DNA of 63,787 bases, taken from Bacteroidota bacterium. GTDB taxonomy: Bacteria > Bacteroidota > Ignavibacteria > UBA10030 > UBA8401. The notes beneath the pieces were generated by a model, which was not told the DNA's origin, did no database searches, and worked only from the letters and a program-made list of their open reading frames with translations. The stretch's first letter is position 1. Every line of letters starts with the position of its first letter. The DNA lies in NCBI GenBank assembly GCA_005792285.1, contig SXSI01000013.1:1-63787 (forward strand), in the 5' to 3' direction. Positions 18,777 to 26,154 of this stretch are shown here, piece by piece. Both the position numbers and the translations under genes were made by a program.

Positions 18777-20639
18777 ATGACTTCCAAAAATCAAAAAGTA
18801 AAAGTCTCCGGTAAAAAAAATAATAGAAGTATTGAGGAGCAACTTTCAACTCTTCCAACAACTTCCGGCGTTTATCAATTTTTCGATATTGATGGAAAAT
18901 ATCTTTACATCGGGAAAGCTAAAAATTTACGAAATCGAGTTCGTCAATATTTTCAACAAAGTCGTTCGCGAGATGCTCGTATAGATGCGCTTGTTGGAAA
19001 AATTGATACAATCGAACTAATCGCAACGAATACCGAAATTGATGCGTTGATGCTTGAAGCAAATCTAATTAAATCAAAAAAACCTTATTACAATGTTTTA
19101 ATGAAAGATGGAAAAACTTATCCATATATAGTTATTACAAAAGAAAATTATCCGCGTGTTTTTGTAACTCGAAATATAATTCGTGACGGCTCACGATATT
19201 TTGGTCCTTACACAGATACTACTCGAATGAGAAATGCATTAAAAATTGCACGAGATATTTTTAAAATTAGAAGTTGTAATTATGCAATTAGTGATGAGTT
19301 TATCAGAAAAAAGAAAATTCGTGTTTGTCTCGATTACCACATTAAAAAATGTGAAGGTCCTTGCGAAGGATTAGTCTCAGAAAATAATTATAATCAAATG
19401 ATTGATAATGTTGCACAGTTGTTACATGGAAAAACTTCGAAATTATTAAAACAGATGAATGAACAAATGTTTGCTTTTGCGAATGAACAGAAATTTGAAG
19501 AGGCAACGCAAATGCGCAATCAAATTAGAACTTTAGATGTTTATGTGAATCAGCAAAAGATTGTTGATATAGAATTACACGATCGGGATTTTATTTCGAT
19601 TGCAATTGAAAAAGAAAATGCCTGCGGAGTTGTTATAATTATTCGGGAAGGAAAACTAATTGGTCGTCAGCATTTTTATTTAACGAACCTTCAAGATAAA
19701 ACTTACAACGAGCTACTCGAAATTTTTGTTGAAAGATATTACATGAACGATGTCGAAATTCCTCGGGAAATTATTTTGGAAGAAGAATTGCAAAATTCAA
19801 AATTTATTATTGAATGGTTGGAATCTAAAAGAAGAGATCAAGTTTCACTTCTAATTCCCAAAGGTGGAAAAATGAAAGAACTTCTTAAAATGAGTAAAAA
19901 AAATGGAGAATATTTGCTGAATGAATTTCTACTTCTTAAAATTAAACAAAAAGATTTTATTCCGAATTCTCTTAAATCAATTCAACGGGATTTGAGATTA
20001 ACTTCTCCTCCAAGAAGAATTGAATGTTTTGACATTTCACATATTCAGGGAAGTGAAACTGTTGCATCGATGGTTCAGTTTGTTGATGGAAAACCGAAGA
20101 AAGGCGAATATCGCCGTTTCAAAATTGAAACTTCCGAAGAAAATAAAATTGATGATTTCGCAAGTATGCGTGAAGTTGTATTCCGAAGATATAATAGAAT
20201 TAAAAACGAAGAATTACTTTTTCCAGATTTAATAATTATTGATGGTGGCAAAGGGCAACTTTCAAGCGCAATGGAATCTTTGGAAAAATTAGAATTAAAA
20301 ATTCCGATTATTAGTTTAGCCAAACGACTTGAAGAAGTATTTTTACCAAATGAAAGTGATCCATTCCAAATACCGAGAACTTCTTCATCGCTTCGTATAT
20401 TTCAACAAATACGGGATGAAGCACATAGATTTGCAGTAACTTATCACAGATTATTACGAGATAAGAGAACACTTCAAACTGAACTCGATTTAATAAATGG
20501 TGTCGGCAAGAAAAAAGCAAAAGAACTTCTTGAAACATTTGGTTCTGTGCAAGGTGTAAAATTTGCAACTACGGAACAAATTGAGGAAGTTGTTGGTGAA
20601 AAGATTGCAGAAAGAATTAAAGAATATTTTTTAAATTAA
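18777..20639 (+). CDS. uvrC: excinuclease ABC subunit C
   Basis: A 620-residue nucleotide-excision repair nuclease making both incisions around UvrB-marked damage. The GIY-YIG domain opens at about residue 32 (GVYQFFDIDGKYLYIGKAKNLRNRVRQYF split over the two motifs). A Cys-containing region follows (IRSCNYA, RVCLDYHIKKCEGPCEG). The UVR helix pair EEATQMRNQIRTLD comes next, then the RNase H-like C-terminal nuclease (ECFDISHIQGSETVASMVQF, IDGGKGQLSSA) and tandem helix-hairpin-helix motifs (LINGVGKKKAKELLETFGS). The length is standard. It ends the long plus-strand run that began at efp. Confidence 0.96.
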   Translation: MTSKNQKVKVSGKKNNRSIEEQLSTLPTTSGVYQFFDIDGKYLYIGKAKNLRNRVRQYFQQSRSRDARIDALVGKIDTIELIATNTEIDALMLEANLIKSKKPYYNVLMKDGKTYPYIVITKENYPRVFVTRNIIRDGSRYFGPYTDTTRMRNALKIARDIFKIRSCNYAISDEFIRKKKIRVCLDYHIKKCEGPCEGLVSENNYNQMIDNVAQLLHGKTSKLLKQMNEQMFAFANEQKFEEATQMRNQIRTLDVYVNQQKIVDIELHDRDFISIAIEKENACGVVIIIREGKLIGRQHFYLTNLQDKTYNELLEIFVERYYMNDVEIPREIILEEELQNSKFIIEWLESKRRDQVSLLIPKGGKMKELLKMSKKNGEYLLNEFLLLKIKQKDFIPNSLKSIQRDLRLTSPPRRIECFDISHIQGSETVASMVQFVDGKPKKGEYRRFKIETSEENKIDDFASMREVVFRRYNRIKNEELLFPDLIIIDGGKGQLSSAMESLEKLELKIPIISLAKRLEEVFLPNESDPFQIPRTSSSLRIFQQIRDEAHRFAVTYHRLLRDKRTLQTELDLINGVGKKKAKELLETFGSVQGVKFATTEQIEEVVGEKIAERIKEYFLN

Positions 20640-20651
20640 TTAAAGAAAGCA

Positions 20652-20682
20652 TTGAACCTTAAGTTATAGACTGCTATTTTCA
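20652..20682 (+). promoter_or_regulatory. candidate Bacteroidetes-style promoter before the PuuD-like gene
   Basis: TTG at 20652-20654 is separated by 20 bp from TATTTTCA at 20675-20682. The layout matches TTG-N20-TAnnTTTG of Bacteroidetes sigma factors, with the last two bases of the -7 box imperfect. It would start transcription about 20 bp before the strong AAAGGA and the ATG at 20708. Support is by spacing and sequence only. Confidence 0.3.
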
Positions 20683-20707
20683 GTTAAATAAAAGAAAGGA
20701 TTTATTT

Positions 20708-21502
20708 ATGGAAAGTGTAAACGAGTTGTTACAAGTTTTATATCGCTGGCTTCATGTTGTGTTTGGAATAATTTGGATTGGACATTTATATTTTTTCAAT
20801 TTTGTAAATGCACAATTTGTTACAACGTTGGATGCTGAAACAAAAAAGAAAGTTGTACCGGAACTTTTACCACGAGCATTATTTTGGTTTCGTTGGGGCG
20901 CAGCTTGGACTTGGGCAACAGGAATTTTAATGTTAGAATATGTTTATTATAGAGGCAAATCAGTTTTTGATGATCAGAATATGTCAATGGGTAAAGAAGC
21001 CGGGATTATGATTGCAATTACATTTTTAGCTTTTTTCCTTTACGATTATCTTGCAAAAAGTTCTATTGGTAAAGATGCTAAAAAATTTGGAGCTGTCGCA
21101 TTTCTAATTTTAGCTGGAATTATTTATTTGTATGTGAAATACGGAATGTTTGGTTACAGAGGTATGATGACGCATACAGGAGTTTTATTTGGAACAATTA
21201 TGGCAAGTAACGTTTGGTTTAGAATTTGGCCATCGCAACAAAAAATTATTACTGCTGTAAAAAATGGTGAAGCGCCAGATGCTTTACTTGTTTCACTTGC
21301 CGGACAAAGATCAAGACATAATACTTACATGTCGGTACCTTTAATTTTTACAATGATTACACAACACACAACTTTTTTTGCAGGTGGAAATTTAGGTTTA
21401 ACAGCAGAAAATTATTGGATTGCCTGGCTCGTAATAATATTATTTAGCTGGCATATTGTATATCAATTTTATAAAAAAGCTGGAAAAGTAAAAGGGTTTT
21501 AA
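20708..21502 (+). CDS. PuuD-like (urate hydroxylase N-terminal family) membrane protein
   Basis: A 264-residue inner-membrane protein with about seven to eight helices and many conserved histidines and tryptophans: LHVVFGIIWIGHLYFFNFVN at the start, RALFWFRWGAAWTWATG, MTHTGVLFGTIMASNVWFRIWPSQ, and the family signature RHNTYMSVPLIFTMI. This is the Urate_ox_N (PF06181) domain, which in PuuD is fused to a cytochrome c. Here it stands alone with no CxxCH. Stand-alone copies are common in environmental bacteria, and their reaction is not settled; the histidines suggest a haem or metal centre. The gene has its own SD (AAAGGA) and a strong terminator, so it looks monocistronic. Confidence 0.85.
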   Translation: MESVNELLQVLYRWLHVVFGIIWIGHLYFFNFVNAQFVTTLDAETKKKVVPELLPRALFWFRWGAAWTWATGILMLEYVYYRGKSVFDDQNMSMGKEAGIMIAITFLAFFLYDYLAKSSIGKDAKKFGAVAFLILAGIIYLYVKYGMFGYRGMMTHTGVLFGTIMASNVWFRIWPSQQKIITAVKNGEAPDALLVSLAGQRSRHNTYMSVPLIFTMITQHTTFFAGGNLGLTAENYWIAWLVIILFSWHIVYQFYKKAGKVKGF

Positions 21503-21520
21503 TTTTTTCTGATTTATTTT

Positions 21521-21557
21521 AAAAAAGGGAGTGGATTAATTTTCACTCCCTTTTTTT
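21521..21557 (+). terminator. intrinsic terminator after the PuuD-like gene
   Basis: A 13-bp perfect stem, AAAAAAGGGAGTG at 21521-21533 pairing with CACTCCCTTTTTT from 21544, has a 10-base loop. Because of the A-run on one side and the T-run on the other, it can terminate in both directions. It lies 18 bp after the PuuD-like stop. Confidence 0.88.
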
Positions 21558-21565
21558 ATTTACTC

Positions 21566-21756
21566 CTAAATATATTTCAATCCATATTTTTCCATAAACT
21601 CATTTACTTCTTCTTTAAAAGATTTTATTGAATGATGCAATTCTTGGTTATGTATGTAATCTCTAACAGATTGAAGATGATCTTCGCTTACTCCAACAGC
21701 CCAATAATCATCTTGCCAACATGAATATAAACTCTTACCCAACTCATAATTATAAT
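21566..21756 (-). pseudogene. C-terminal remnant of a REP-associated (Y1, IS200-like) transposase
   Basis: Reading the minus strand into the TAG at 21566-21568 gives about 62 residues including CWQDDYWAVGVSE and then LQSVRDYIHNQELHH, SFKEEVNEFMEKYGL. This is the well-conserved C-terminal tail of RAYT/Y1 transposases (usual form WQ.GYGAFSVS...V..YI.NQ..HH....F..E......K.G). The catalytic N-terminal part (HUH motif and Tyr) is absent, there is no in-frame start, and the frame degrades into AT-rich DNA near 21760. It is therefore a decayed fragment. Two REP-like hairpins lie just beyond its truncated 5' side (21798-21873), which fits a RAYT/REP association. Confidence 0.8.
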
Positions 21757-21797
21757 TTCTTTGATTTATTATTTAATCAATTTATTTCAATTCAATT

Positions 21798-21822
21798 CAG
21801 TTCACTAAAGTGAACTGCAATA
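21798..21822. repeat. REP-like hairpin unit 1
   Basis: CAGTTCACT (21798-21806), loop AA, AGTGAACTG (21809-21817): a perfect 9-bp stem followed by CAATA. The same architecture recurs 51 bp downstream with a different stem sequence. On the minus strand it reads TATTG followed by the hairpin, like the conserved foot and palindrome of REP elements. Confidence 0.7.
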
Positions 21823-21848
21823 GATATTTTATATTTTATTTCTCTTAT

Positions 21849-21873
21849 CAGTCAGTTAAAACTGACTGCAATA
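21849..21873. repeat. REP-like hairpin unit 2
   Basis: CAGTCAGTT (21849-21857), loop AA, AACTGACTG (21860-21868): a perfect 9-bp stem followed by CAATA. It shares the outer CAGT/ACTG, the AA loop and the CAATA tail with unit 1, but the inner stem bases differ in a compensated way, which indicates selection on structure or origin from a REP family. Confidence 0.7.
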
Positions 21874-21945
21874 ACTATCATTTTCAATTGTATTAAATGA
21901 CAAATATACTATAAAACGAAATTATTCTGCATTTCATATACAAAC

Positions 21946-21977
21946 AAAAAAAATGCCCTACAATTTGTAGGACATTT
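21946..21977 (-). terminator. intrinsic terminator of gdhA
   Basis: On the minus strand AAATGTCCTACAA pairs with TTGTAGGGCATTT (one T-G wobble) and is followed by a run of eight T. It begins 20 bp after the gdhA stop. This closes gdhA as a single-gene unit. Nothing else was seen in the 21760-21945 stretch apart from the REP-like hairpins. Confidence 0.85.
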
Positions 21978-21996
21978 AGAAATTTTATGGATAACT

Positions 21997-23340
21997 TTAT
22001 ACCACACCTTGAGCCAACATTGCGTCAGCTACTTTTACAAATCCAGCTATGTTTGCTCCTTTAACGTAGTCAACATATCCGTTTGCATCAGTACCATATT
22101 GCACACATGAAGCATGAATGGCAAGCATAATGTTTTTTAATCTTTCATCAACTTCTTCAGATGTCCAACTTAATCTCAATGAGTTTTGAGACATTTCTAA
22201 ACCTGAAGTTGCAACTCCACCTGCGTTTGATGCCTTTCCAGGTGCAAATAATATTTTTGCTTTTTGGAAAACAATTACAGCTTCTGGCGTTGTTGGCATA
22301 TTAGCTCCTTCAGAAACACAGATACAACCATTTATAATAAGTGTTTTTGCTTCGTCTTCGTTCAATTCATTTTGAGTTGCACAAGGTAAAGCCACATCAC
22401 ATTTTACTTCCCAAGGACGTTTCCCAGCTACAAATTTAGCATTTGGATATTTAGTCAAATAGTCGCTAATTCTTCCTCGAAGGTTATTTTTGATTTCCAT
22501 TATGAAAGCCAATTTTGTAGCATCAATTCCTTCAGCATCGTGAATATATCCTGATGAATCTGACATTGTAACCACTTTTCCTCCTAATTGAGTTGCTTTT
22601 TCAGCAGCATATTGGGCTACATTTCCAGAACCAGAAATCACTACTGTTTTACCTGTAAAACTTTCTCCTTTAGTTTTTAACATGCTCTGCGCAAAATAAA
22701 CATCGCCATATCCAGTTGCTTCGGGACGAATTAACGACCCTCCAAAAGAAATTCCTTTCCCAGTTAAAACTCCTGTAAACTCGTTTCTTAATCTTTTATA
22801 TTGCCCAAACATATAGCCAACTTCTCTTCCTCCAACTCCAATATCTCCTGCAGGAATATCTATATTTCCTCCGATATGTTTAGATAATTCAGTCATAAAT
22901 GCTTGACAAAAACGCATCACTTCATTGTCTGATTTTCCTTTTGGTTCAAAATCGGCACCCCCTTTTCCACCGCCCATTGGCAATGTAGTTAAACTGTTTT
23001 TAAATGTTTGCTCGAAAGCTAAAAACTTCAAAACACTTAAATTTACTGAAGGATGAAAACGAATTCCACCTTTGTAAGGACCAATAGCAGAATTCATTTG
23101 AATTCGATACCCTCTGTTCACTTGGATTTCACCTTTATCATTAGTCCAAACTACTCTAAAAGTAATGATACGCTCTGATTCCACCATTCTTTCCAAAAGC
23201 ATTTTGTTTTGGTATTTTTTATTTTCCTCAATAAACGGAATTACTGTTTCAGCAACTTCGTGTACTGCCTGCATAAATTCAGGTTCATTTGGATTTCTTT
23301 TAGCTACTGCTTCTACAAAAGATGTAATACTTTCTGACAT
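21997..23340 (-). CDS. gdhA: glutamate dehydrogenase (hexameric, NADP-type)
   Basis: A 447-residue enzyme for the reversible reductive amination of 2-oxoglutarate with ammonia. The small-subunit GdhA group is recognised from FRVVWTNDKGEIQVNRGYRIQ, GPYKGGIRFHPSVN, PMGGGKGGADFEPKGKSD (catalytic Lys), DIPAGDIGVGGREVGYMFGQYKR, the Rossmann GSGNVAQYAAEKA, and ANAGGVATSGLEMSQN near the end. By memory it resembles flavobacterial GdhA closely. The codons are a little less extreme in A than in neighbours. It has its own terminator, a Bacteroidetes-like -7 box and a palindrome in its leader, and it sits in an accessory patch, so transfer from Bacteroidetes is possible. Confidence 0.96.
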   Translation of the reverse strand: MSESITSFVEAVAKRNPNEPEFMQAVHEVAETVIPFIEENKKYQNKMLLERMVESERIITFRVVWTNDKGEIQVNRGYRIQMNSAIGPYKGGIRFHPSVNLSVLKFLAFEQTFKNSLTTLPMGGGKGGADFEPKGKSDNEVMRFCQAFMTELSKHIGGNIDIPAGDIGVGGREVGYMFGQYKRLRNEFTGVLTGKGISFGGSLIRPEATGYGDVYFAQSMLKTKGESFTGKTVVISGSGNVAQYAAEKATQLGGKVVTMSDSSGYIHDAEGIDATKLAFIMEIKNNLRGRISDYLTKYPNAKFVAGKRPWEVKCDVALPCATQNELNEDEAKTLIINGCICVSEGANMPTTPEAVIVFQKAKILFAPGKASNAGGVATSGLEMSQNSLRLSWTSEEVDERLKNIMLAIHASCVQYGTDANGYVDYVKGANIAGFVKVADAMLAQGVV

Positions 23341-23365
23341 ACTATTAATTTATTTAACGGTTTAA

Positions 23366-23377
23366 GAAAACGTTTTC
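23366..23377. promoter_or_regulatory. operator-like palindrome in the gdhA leader
   Basis: GAAAACGTTTTC is a perfect 12-bp palindrome with central CG, 25 bp upstream of the gdhA ATG. LacI/GalR-family operators have this A-rich, central-CG form. The regulator is unknown. Confidence 0.35.
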
Positions 23378-23389
23378 GTATTTATCTTG

Positions 23390-23397
23390 CAAATATA
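23390..23397 (-). promoter_or_regulatory. candidate -7 box of the gdhA promoter
   Basis: The minus strand reads TATATTTG, an exact TAnnTTTG as used by Bacteroidetes sigma factors, about 50 bp upstream of the gdhA start and just upstream of the palindrome. No convincing -33 TTG at the usual distance was found, so this is tentative. Confidence 0.35.
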
Positions 23398-23600
23398 CAT
23401 TATAAACAATAATGAGCGTATTTTATTTTTATTTATCGATAGAATTATCTATTTATTAAGATATATTGAAAATACGTGCGTTTAATTTAATTTTTTCAAC
23501 AATACACTTGTTTTATTCATGAGCTAATTAGCATTTTTATGACATATTGTATATTGCGTGTTATATAAATAGCACAAATTTCAATCATAAAATTTAACAG
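23398..23600. other. non-coding stretch between gdhA promoter and gene fragment
   Basis: AT-rich DNA with no coding potential that I can support. The only structure is a 10-bp palindrome GCTAATTAGC at 23523-23532 followed by five T, too weak to call a terminator. It forms part of the roughly 360-bp gene-free stretch from 23341 to 23700. Confidence 0.5.
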
Positions 23601-23699
23601 CTATGCTAATGCTTGTTTTAAATCTTTAATAAGGTCTTCAATATCTTCAATTCCGACACTTAATCGAACTAAATCATCTGTAATTCCAACTTCTTTTCG
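23601..23699 (-). pseudogene. last 32 codons of a Cys/Met-metabolism PLP enzyme (MetB/MetY-like)
   Basis: Minus-strand codons ending at TAG 23601-23603 translate as KEVGITDDLVRLSVGIED, then IEDLIKDLKQALA. This is the extreme C-terminus of cystathionine gamma-synthase/O-acetylhomoserine sulfhydrylase proteins (usual GIT..L.RLSVGIED.EDLI.DL.QAL). Nothing upstream encodes the rest: the sequence breaks exactly at the 3' end of the tRNA-Val gene (discriminator base at 23700). It has no start and is a truncated fragment, probably left by recombination at the tRNA end. Confidence 0.85.
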
Positions 23700-23774
23700 T
23701 GGGCATTGCGGGGATCGAACCTGCGACCTTACGCGTGTGAGGCGTACGCTCTGAACCAGCTGAGCTAAATGCCC
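23700..23774 (-). tRNA. tRNA-Val (anticodon CAC)
   Basis: The minus strand folds as a 75-nt cloverleaf: acceptor GGGCATT/AATGCCC (perfect), D-arm GCTC-loop-GAGC, anticodon stem TACGC/GCGTA with loop CTCACAC, T-loop TTCGATC, and discriminator A. Anticodon CAC reads GUG. The CCA end is not encoded. The T-stem GCAGG/CCCGC has one A-C mismatch, which is unusual but does not prevent folding. The tRNA starts 5 bp after the stop of the TPR lipoprotein gene on the same strand, and its 3' end abuts a truncated gene fragment. Confidence 0.93.
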
Positions 23775-23779
23775 AATTT

Positions 23780-24166
23780 TTAATTCGGTATTTCTCTTCC
23801 CATTGATTTGTAAATACTTGTTATCATTTGTATGTTTTCATTTGCCTCACTATTTGTCGGATCAATTTCTAATGCTGAGCGATATTGTTTTAGCGCTCCA
23901 GGATATTTTTCTTTTGGTGGTAATGGCGAATCGAACATTAAATAATTTCCATACAAAATTAAAGTTCGAACTTGTGTTGCCTTCAGGTTTTCATCATTTG
24001 GAAAATCATTTGAAAGTGGAGTTAATAAAGTAAGTGCTTCTTCATATTTTCCATTTTCAACTAATTGATTAACTTTCGATAGTGAATTGGCATCAACTTT
24101 TTTTTCGGAGCAGCTCATTAATATCAATAAACTGCAACAGATAATAGATTTAATTATTTTATTCAT
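23780..24166 (-). CDS. TPR-containing lipoprotein
   Basis: A 128-residue lipoprotein with lipobox LILMSC and mature Cys near 19. The mature part carries tetratricopeptide-like helices: residues about 30-60 (VNQLVENGKYEEALTLLTPL) and about 88-108 (YPGALKQYRSALEIDPTNSEA). These suggest an envelope protein-interaction role. It is divergent from moxR across a short gap and lies directly upstream of tRNA-Val. No specific function can be assigned. Confidence 0.75.
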   Translation of the reverse strand: MNKIIKSIICCSLLILMSCSEKKVDANSLSKVNQLVENGKYEEALTLLTPLSNDFPNDENLKATQVRTLILYGNYLMFDSPLPPKEKYPGALKQYRSALEIDPTNSEANENIQMITSIYKSMGREIPN

Positions 24167-24180
24167 AACGAAATATACAT

Positions 24181-24188
24181 TACTTTTG
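24181..24188 (+). promoter_or_regulatory. candidate -7 box of the moxR-bat operon promoter
   Basis: TACTTTTG fits TAnnTTTG and lies 65 bp upstream of the preferred moxR start. A -33 TTG at 19-21 bp is not evident. It is noted because the same motif occurs before gdhA and sdhC. Confidence 0.25.
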
Positions 24189-24253
24189 TGAATTATAGTA
24201 GAGGAAGATTTTTAGAAAAATTTTGTAATTATAAAATAAATAACAGGACTTTT

Positions 24254-25243
24254 ATGAATATAGATATTAAACAACTGAACGAAAAAGTACAATTAGAAAG
24301 TAGTTTTGTTGATTTGCTTTTAATGGAAACTAACAAAGTTATTGTTGGCCAAAAACAAATGATGGAAAGATTGTTAATTGGGCTTCTTTCAAACGGTCAT
24401 ATTTTACTTGAAGGTGTTCCCGGTTTGGCAAAAACACTCGCAGTGAAATCTCTTGCGAAATCTATTACTGCAAAATTTCAGCGAATACAATTTACGCCCG
24501 ATCTTTTGCCGGCAGATTTAATTGGAACTTTAGTTTACGATCCAAAGAAATCTGACTTCGAAACAAAAAAAGGGCCGATCTTCGCAAACTTTATTCTTGC
24601 TGATGAAATAAACAGAGCACCTGCAAAAGTTCAAAGTGCATTATTGGAAGCGATGCAGGAAAGACAAGTTACAATCGGTCAAACAACTTTTCCACTTGAA
24701 GAACCATTTTTAGTTTTAGCAACTCAAAATCCATTGGAACAAGAAGGAACATATCCTTTACCGGAAGCGCAATTGGATCGATTTATGTTGAAAGTAAAAA
24801 TTGGTTATCCAACTAAAGATGAAGAGAAAGAAATTCTACGAAGAAATATTCCAACTGAATCTTATTCCACGCAAGCGGTAGTTAATGCAAAAGATATTCT
24901 TAAAGCTAGAAAAACTGTTCATGAAATTTATATGGACGAAAAAATTGAAAAATATATTTTGGATATTGTTTTCGCAACTCGTTACCCAAAAGAATATGGA
25001 TTGGAAAATCTAAAAGGATTAATTCAATATGGCGCATCTCCGCGAGCAACAATTAATTTAGCACTTGGAGCAAAAGCATTTGCATTTATAAAACGACGAG
25101 GATATGTAATTCCGGAAGACATTCGTGAAATTTGTAAAGATGTAATGCGACATAGAATTGGTTTGACTTACGAAGCCGAAGCTGAAGAAATGACAACCGA
25201 AAATATTATTGATACAATTTTAAATAAAATAGAAGTTCCATAA
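24254..25243 (+). CDS. MoxR-family AAA ATPase
   Basis: A 329-residue AAA+ chaperone of the MoxR/RavA class, which typically works with von Willebrand A proteins to mature or remodel complexes. I prefer ATG 24254 (opening MNIDIKQLNEKV), which has AGGA five bases upstream; an earlier start at 24188 adds an unrelated leader. Walker A GVPGLAKT is at about 53-60, Walker B/MoxR signature LADEINRAPAKVQSALLEAM near 115, sensor ATQNPLEQEGTYPLPEAQLDRF follows, then the C-terminal lid with ASPRATI. It is the first gene of the bat cluster. Confidence 0.94.
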   Translation: MNIDIKQLNEKVQLESSFVDLLLMETNKVIVGQKQMMERLLIGLLSNGHILLEGVPGLAKTLAVKSLAKSITAKFQRIQFTPDLLPADLIGTLVYDPKKSDFETKKGPIFANFILADEINRAPAKVQSALLEAMQERQVTIGQTTFPLEEPFLVLATQNPLEQEGTYPLPEAQLDRFMLKVKIGYPTKDEEKEILRRNIPTESYSTQAVVNAKDILKARKTVHEIYMDEKIEKYILDIVFATRYPKEYGLENLKGLIQYGASPRATINLALGAKAFAFIKRRGYVIPEDIREICKDVMRHRIGLTYEAEAEEMTTENIIDTILNKIEVP

Positions 25244-25251
25244 ACTTTTTT

Positions 25252-26151
25252 ATGAACACGCAGGAATTACTTAAAAAAGTACGATTAGTTGAAATCCATA
25301 CAAGAAAATTAGTTAATCAACTTTTTTCCGGAGAATATCATTCAGTTTTTAAAGGAAGGGGAATGGCATTTTCGGAAGTCCGGGAATATCAATACGGCGA
25401 CGATATTCGATCGATCGATTGGAATGTGAGCGCGAGATATGATTTCAGCAAAAGATTTGAAAAACTTTTTGTGAAAGTTTTTGAAGAAGAAAGAGAATTG
25501 TCTGTTTTGCTTCTTGTTGATATGAGTAAATCGGGAGAGTTCGGAACAAATATTCAATTTAAAAATGAATTGGCTGCCGAAATTAGTGCAGTATTATCAT
25601 TTTCTGCAATTAAAAATAATGATAAAGTTGGTCTTGTAATGTTCACTAATCAAATTGAAAAAGTAATTCTTCCTAAAAAAGGGAGAGCGCATATCATGAG
25701 AATTATTCGTGACATTCTTGGTTTCGAGCCAAAAAATAATGGTACAAATCTTTCATCCGCGTTAGAATTTGTGAACTCGATGATTAAGAAAAAAACTATT
25801 TTATTTATTCTTTCAGATTTTATTGATGAAGGATTTGAAAAACCACTTCGTATTGCAAGAAACAAACATGATGTAATTGCAATTCGGTTGGTTGATAAAT
25901 TGGAGCAATCAATACCAAAAGTTGGTTTGTTGCAATTAAGAGATGCAGAAACTGGAAAAGTTAGATTGGTAGATACTTCGCAAAAATATTTTCAAATGAG
26001 TTTTACAAAAGAGATGCAAAAACGTGAAGAGAAACTTTCTAAAATATTTTCACAAAATAGTATTGATGTAATTACAGTTCGAACAGGGGAATCATACTTC
26101 AAACCGTTACAGCAATTTTTTAAGAATCGGGAAAAACGACTTGCAGTTTAA
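25252..26151 (+). CDS. DUF58-domain protein of the bat operon
   Basis: A 299-residue cytosolic or peripheral protein of the MoxR-partner DUF58 family. The diagnostic block is SEVREYQYGDDIRSIDWNVS at about 43-62, followed by the degenerate VWA fold (LLVDMSKSGEFGT, VGLVMFTN, SALEFVNSMIKKKTILFILSDFID). It has only a partial MIDAS motif (DMSKS). It follows moxR by 8 bp and precedes the BatD/DUF4381-like gene by 3 bp, the usual gene order in Bacteroidetes and Chlorobi bat clusters. Confidence 0.9.
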   Translation: MNTQELLKKVRLVEIHTRKLVNQLFSGEYHSVFKGRGMAFSEVREYQYGDDIRSIDWNVSARYDFSKRFEKLFVKVFEEERELSVLLLVDMSKSGEFGTNIQFKNELAAEISAVLSFSAIKNNDKVGLVMFTNQIEKVILPKKGRAHIMRIIRDILGFEPKNNGTNLSSALEFVNSMIKKKTILFILSDFIDEGFEKPLRIARNKHDVIAIRLVDKLEQSIPKVGLLQLRDAETGKVRLVDTSQKYFQMSFTKEMQKREEKLSKIFSQNSIDVITVRTGESYFKPLQQFFKNREKRLAV

Positions 26152-26154
26152 TTT

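Noticed and set aside
23523-23532. GCTAATTAGC plus T-run as a terminator
   Set aside because: The stem is only five base pairs and AT-rich, and there is no upstream gene on either strand that needs it.
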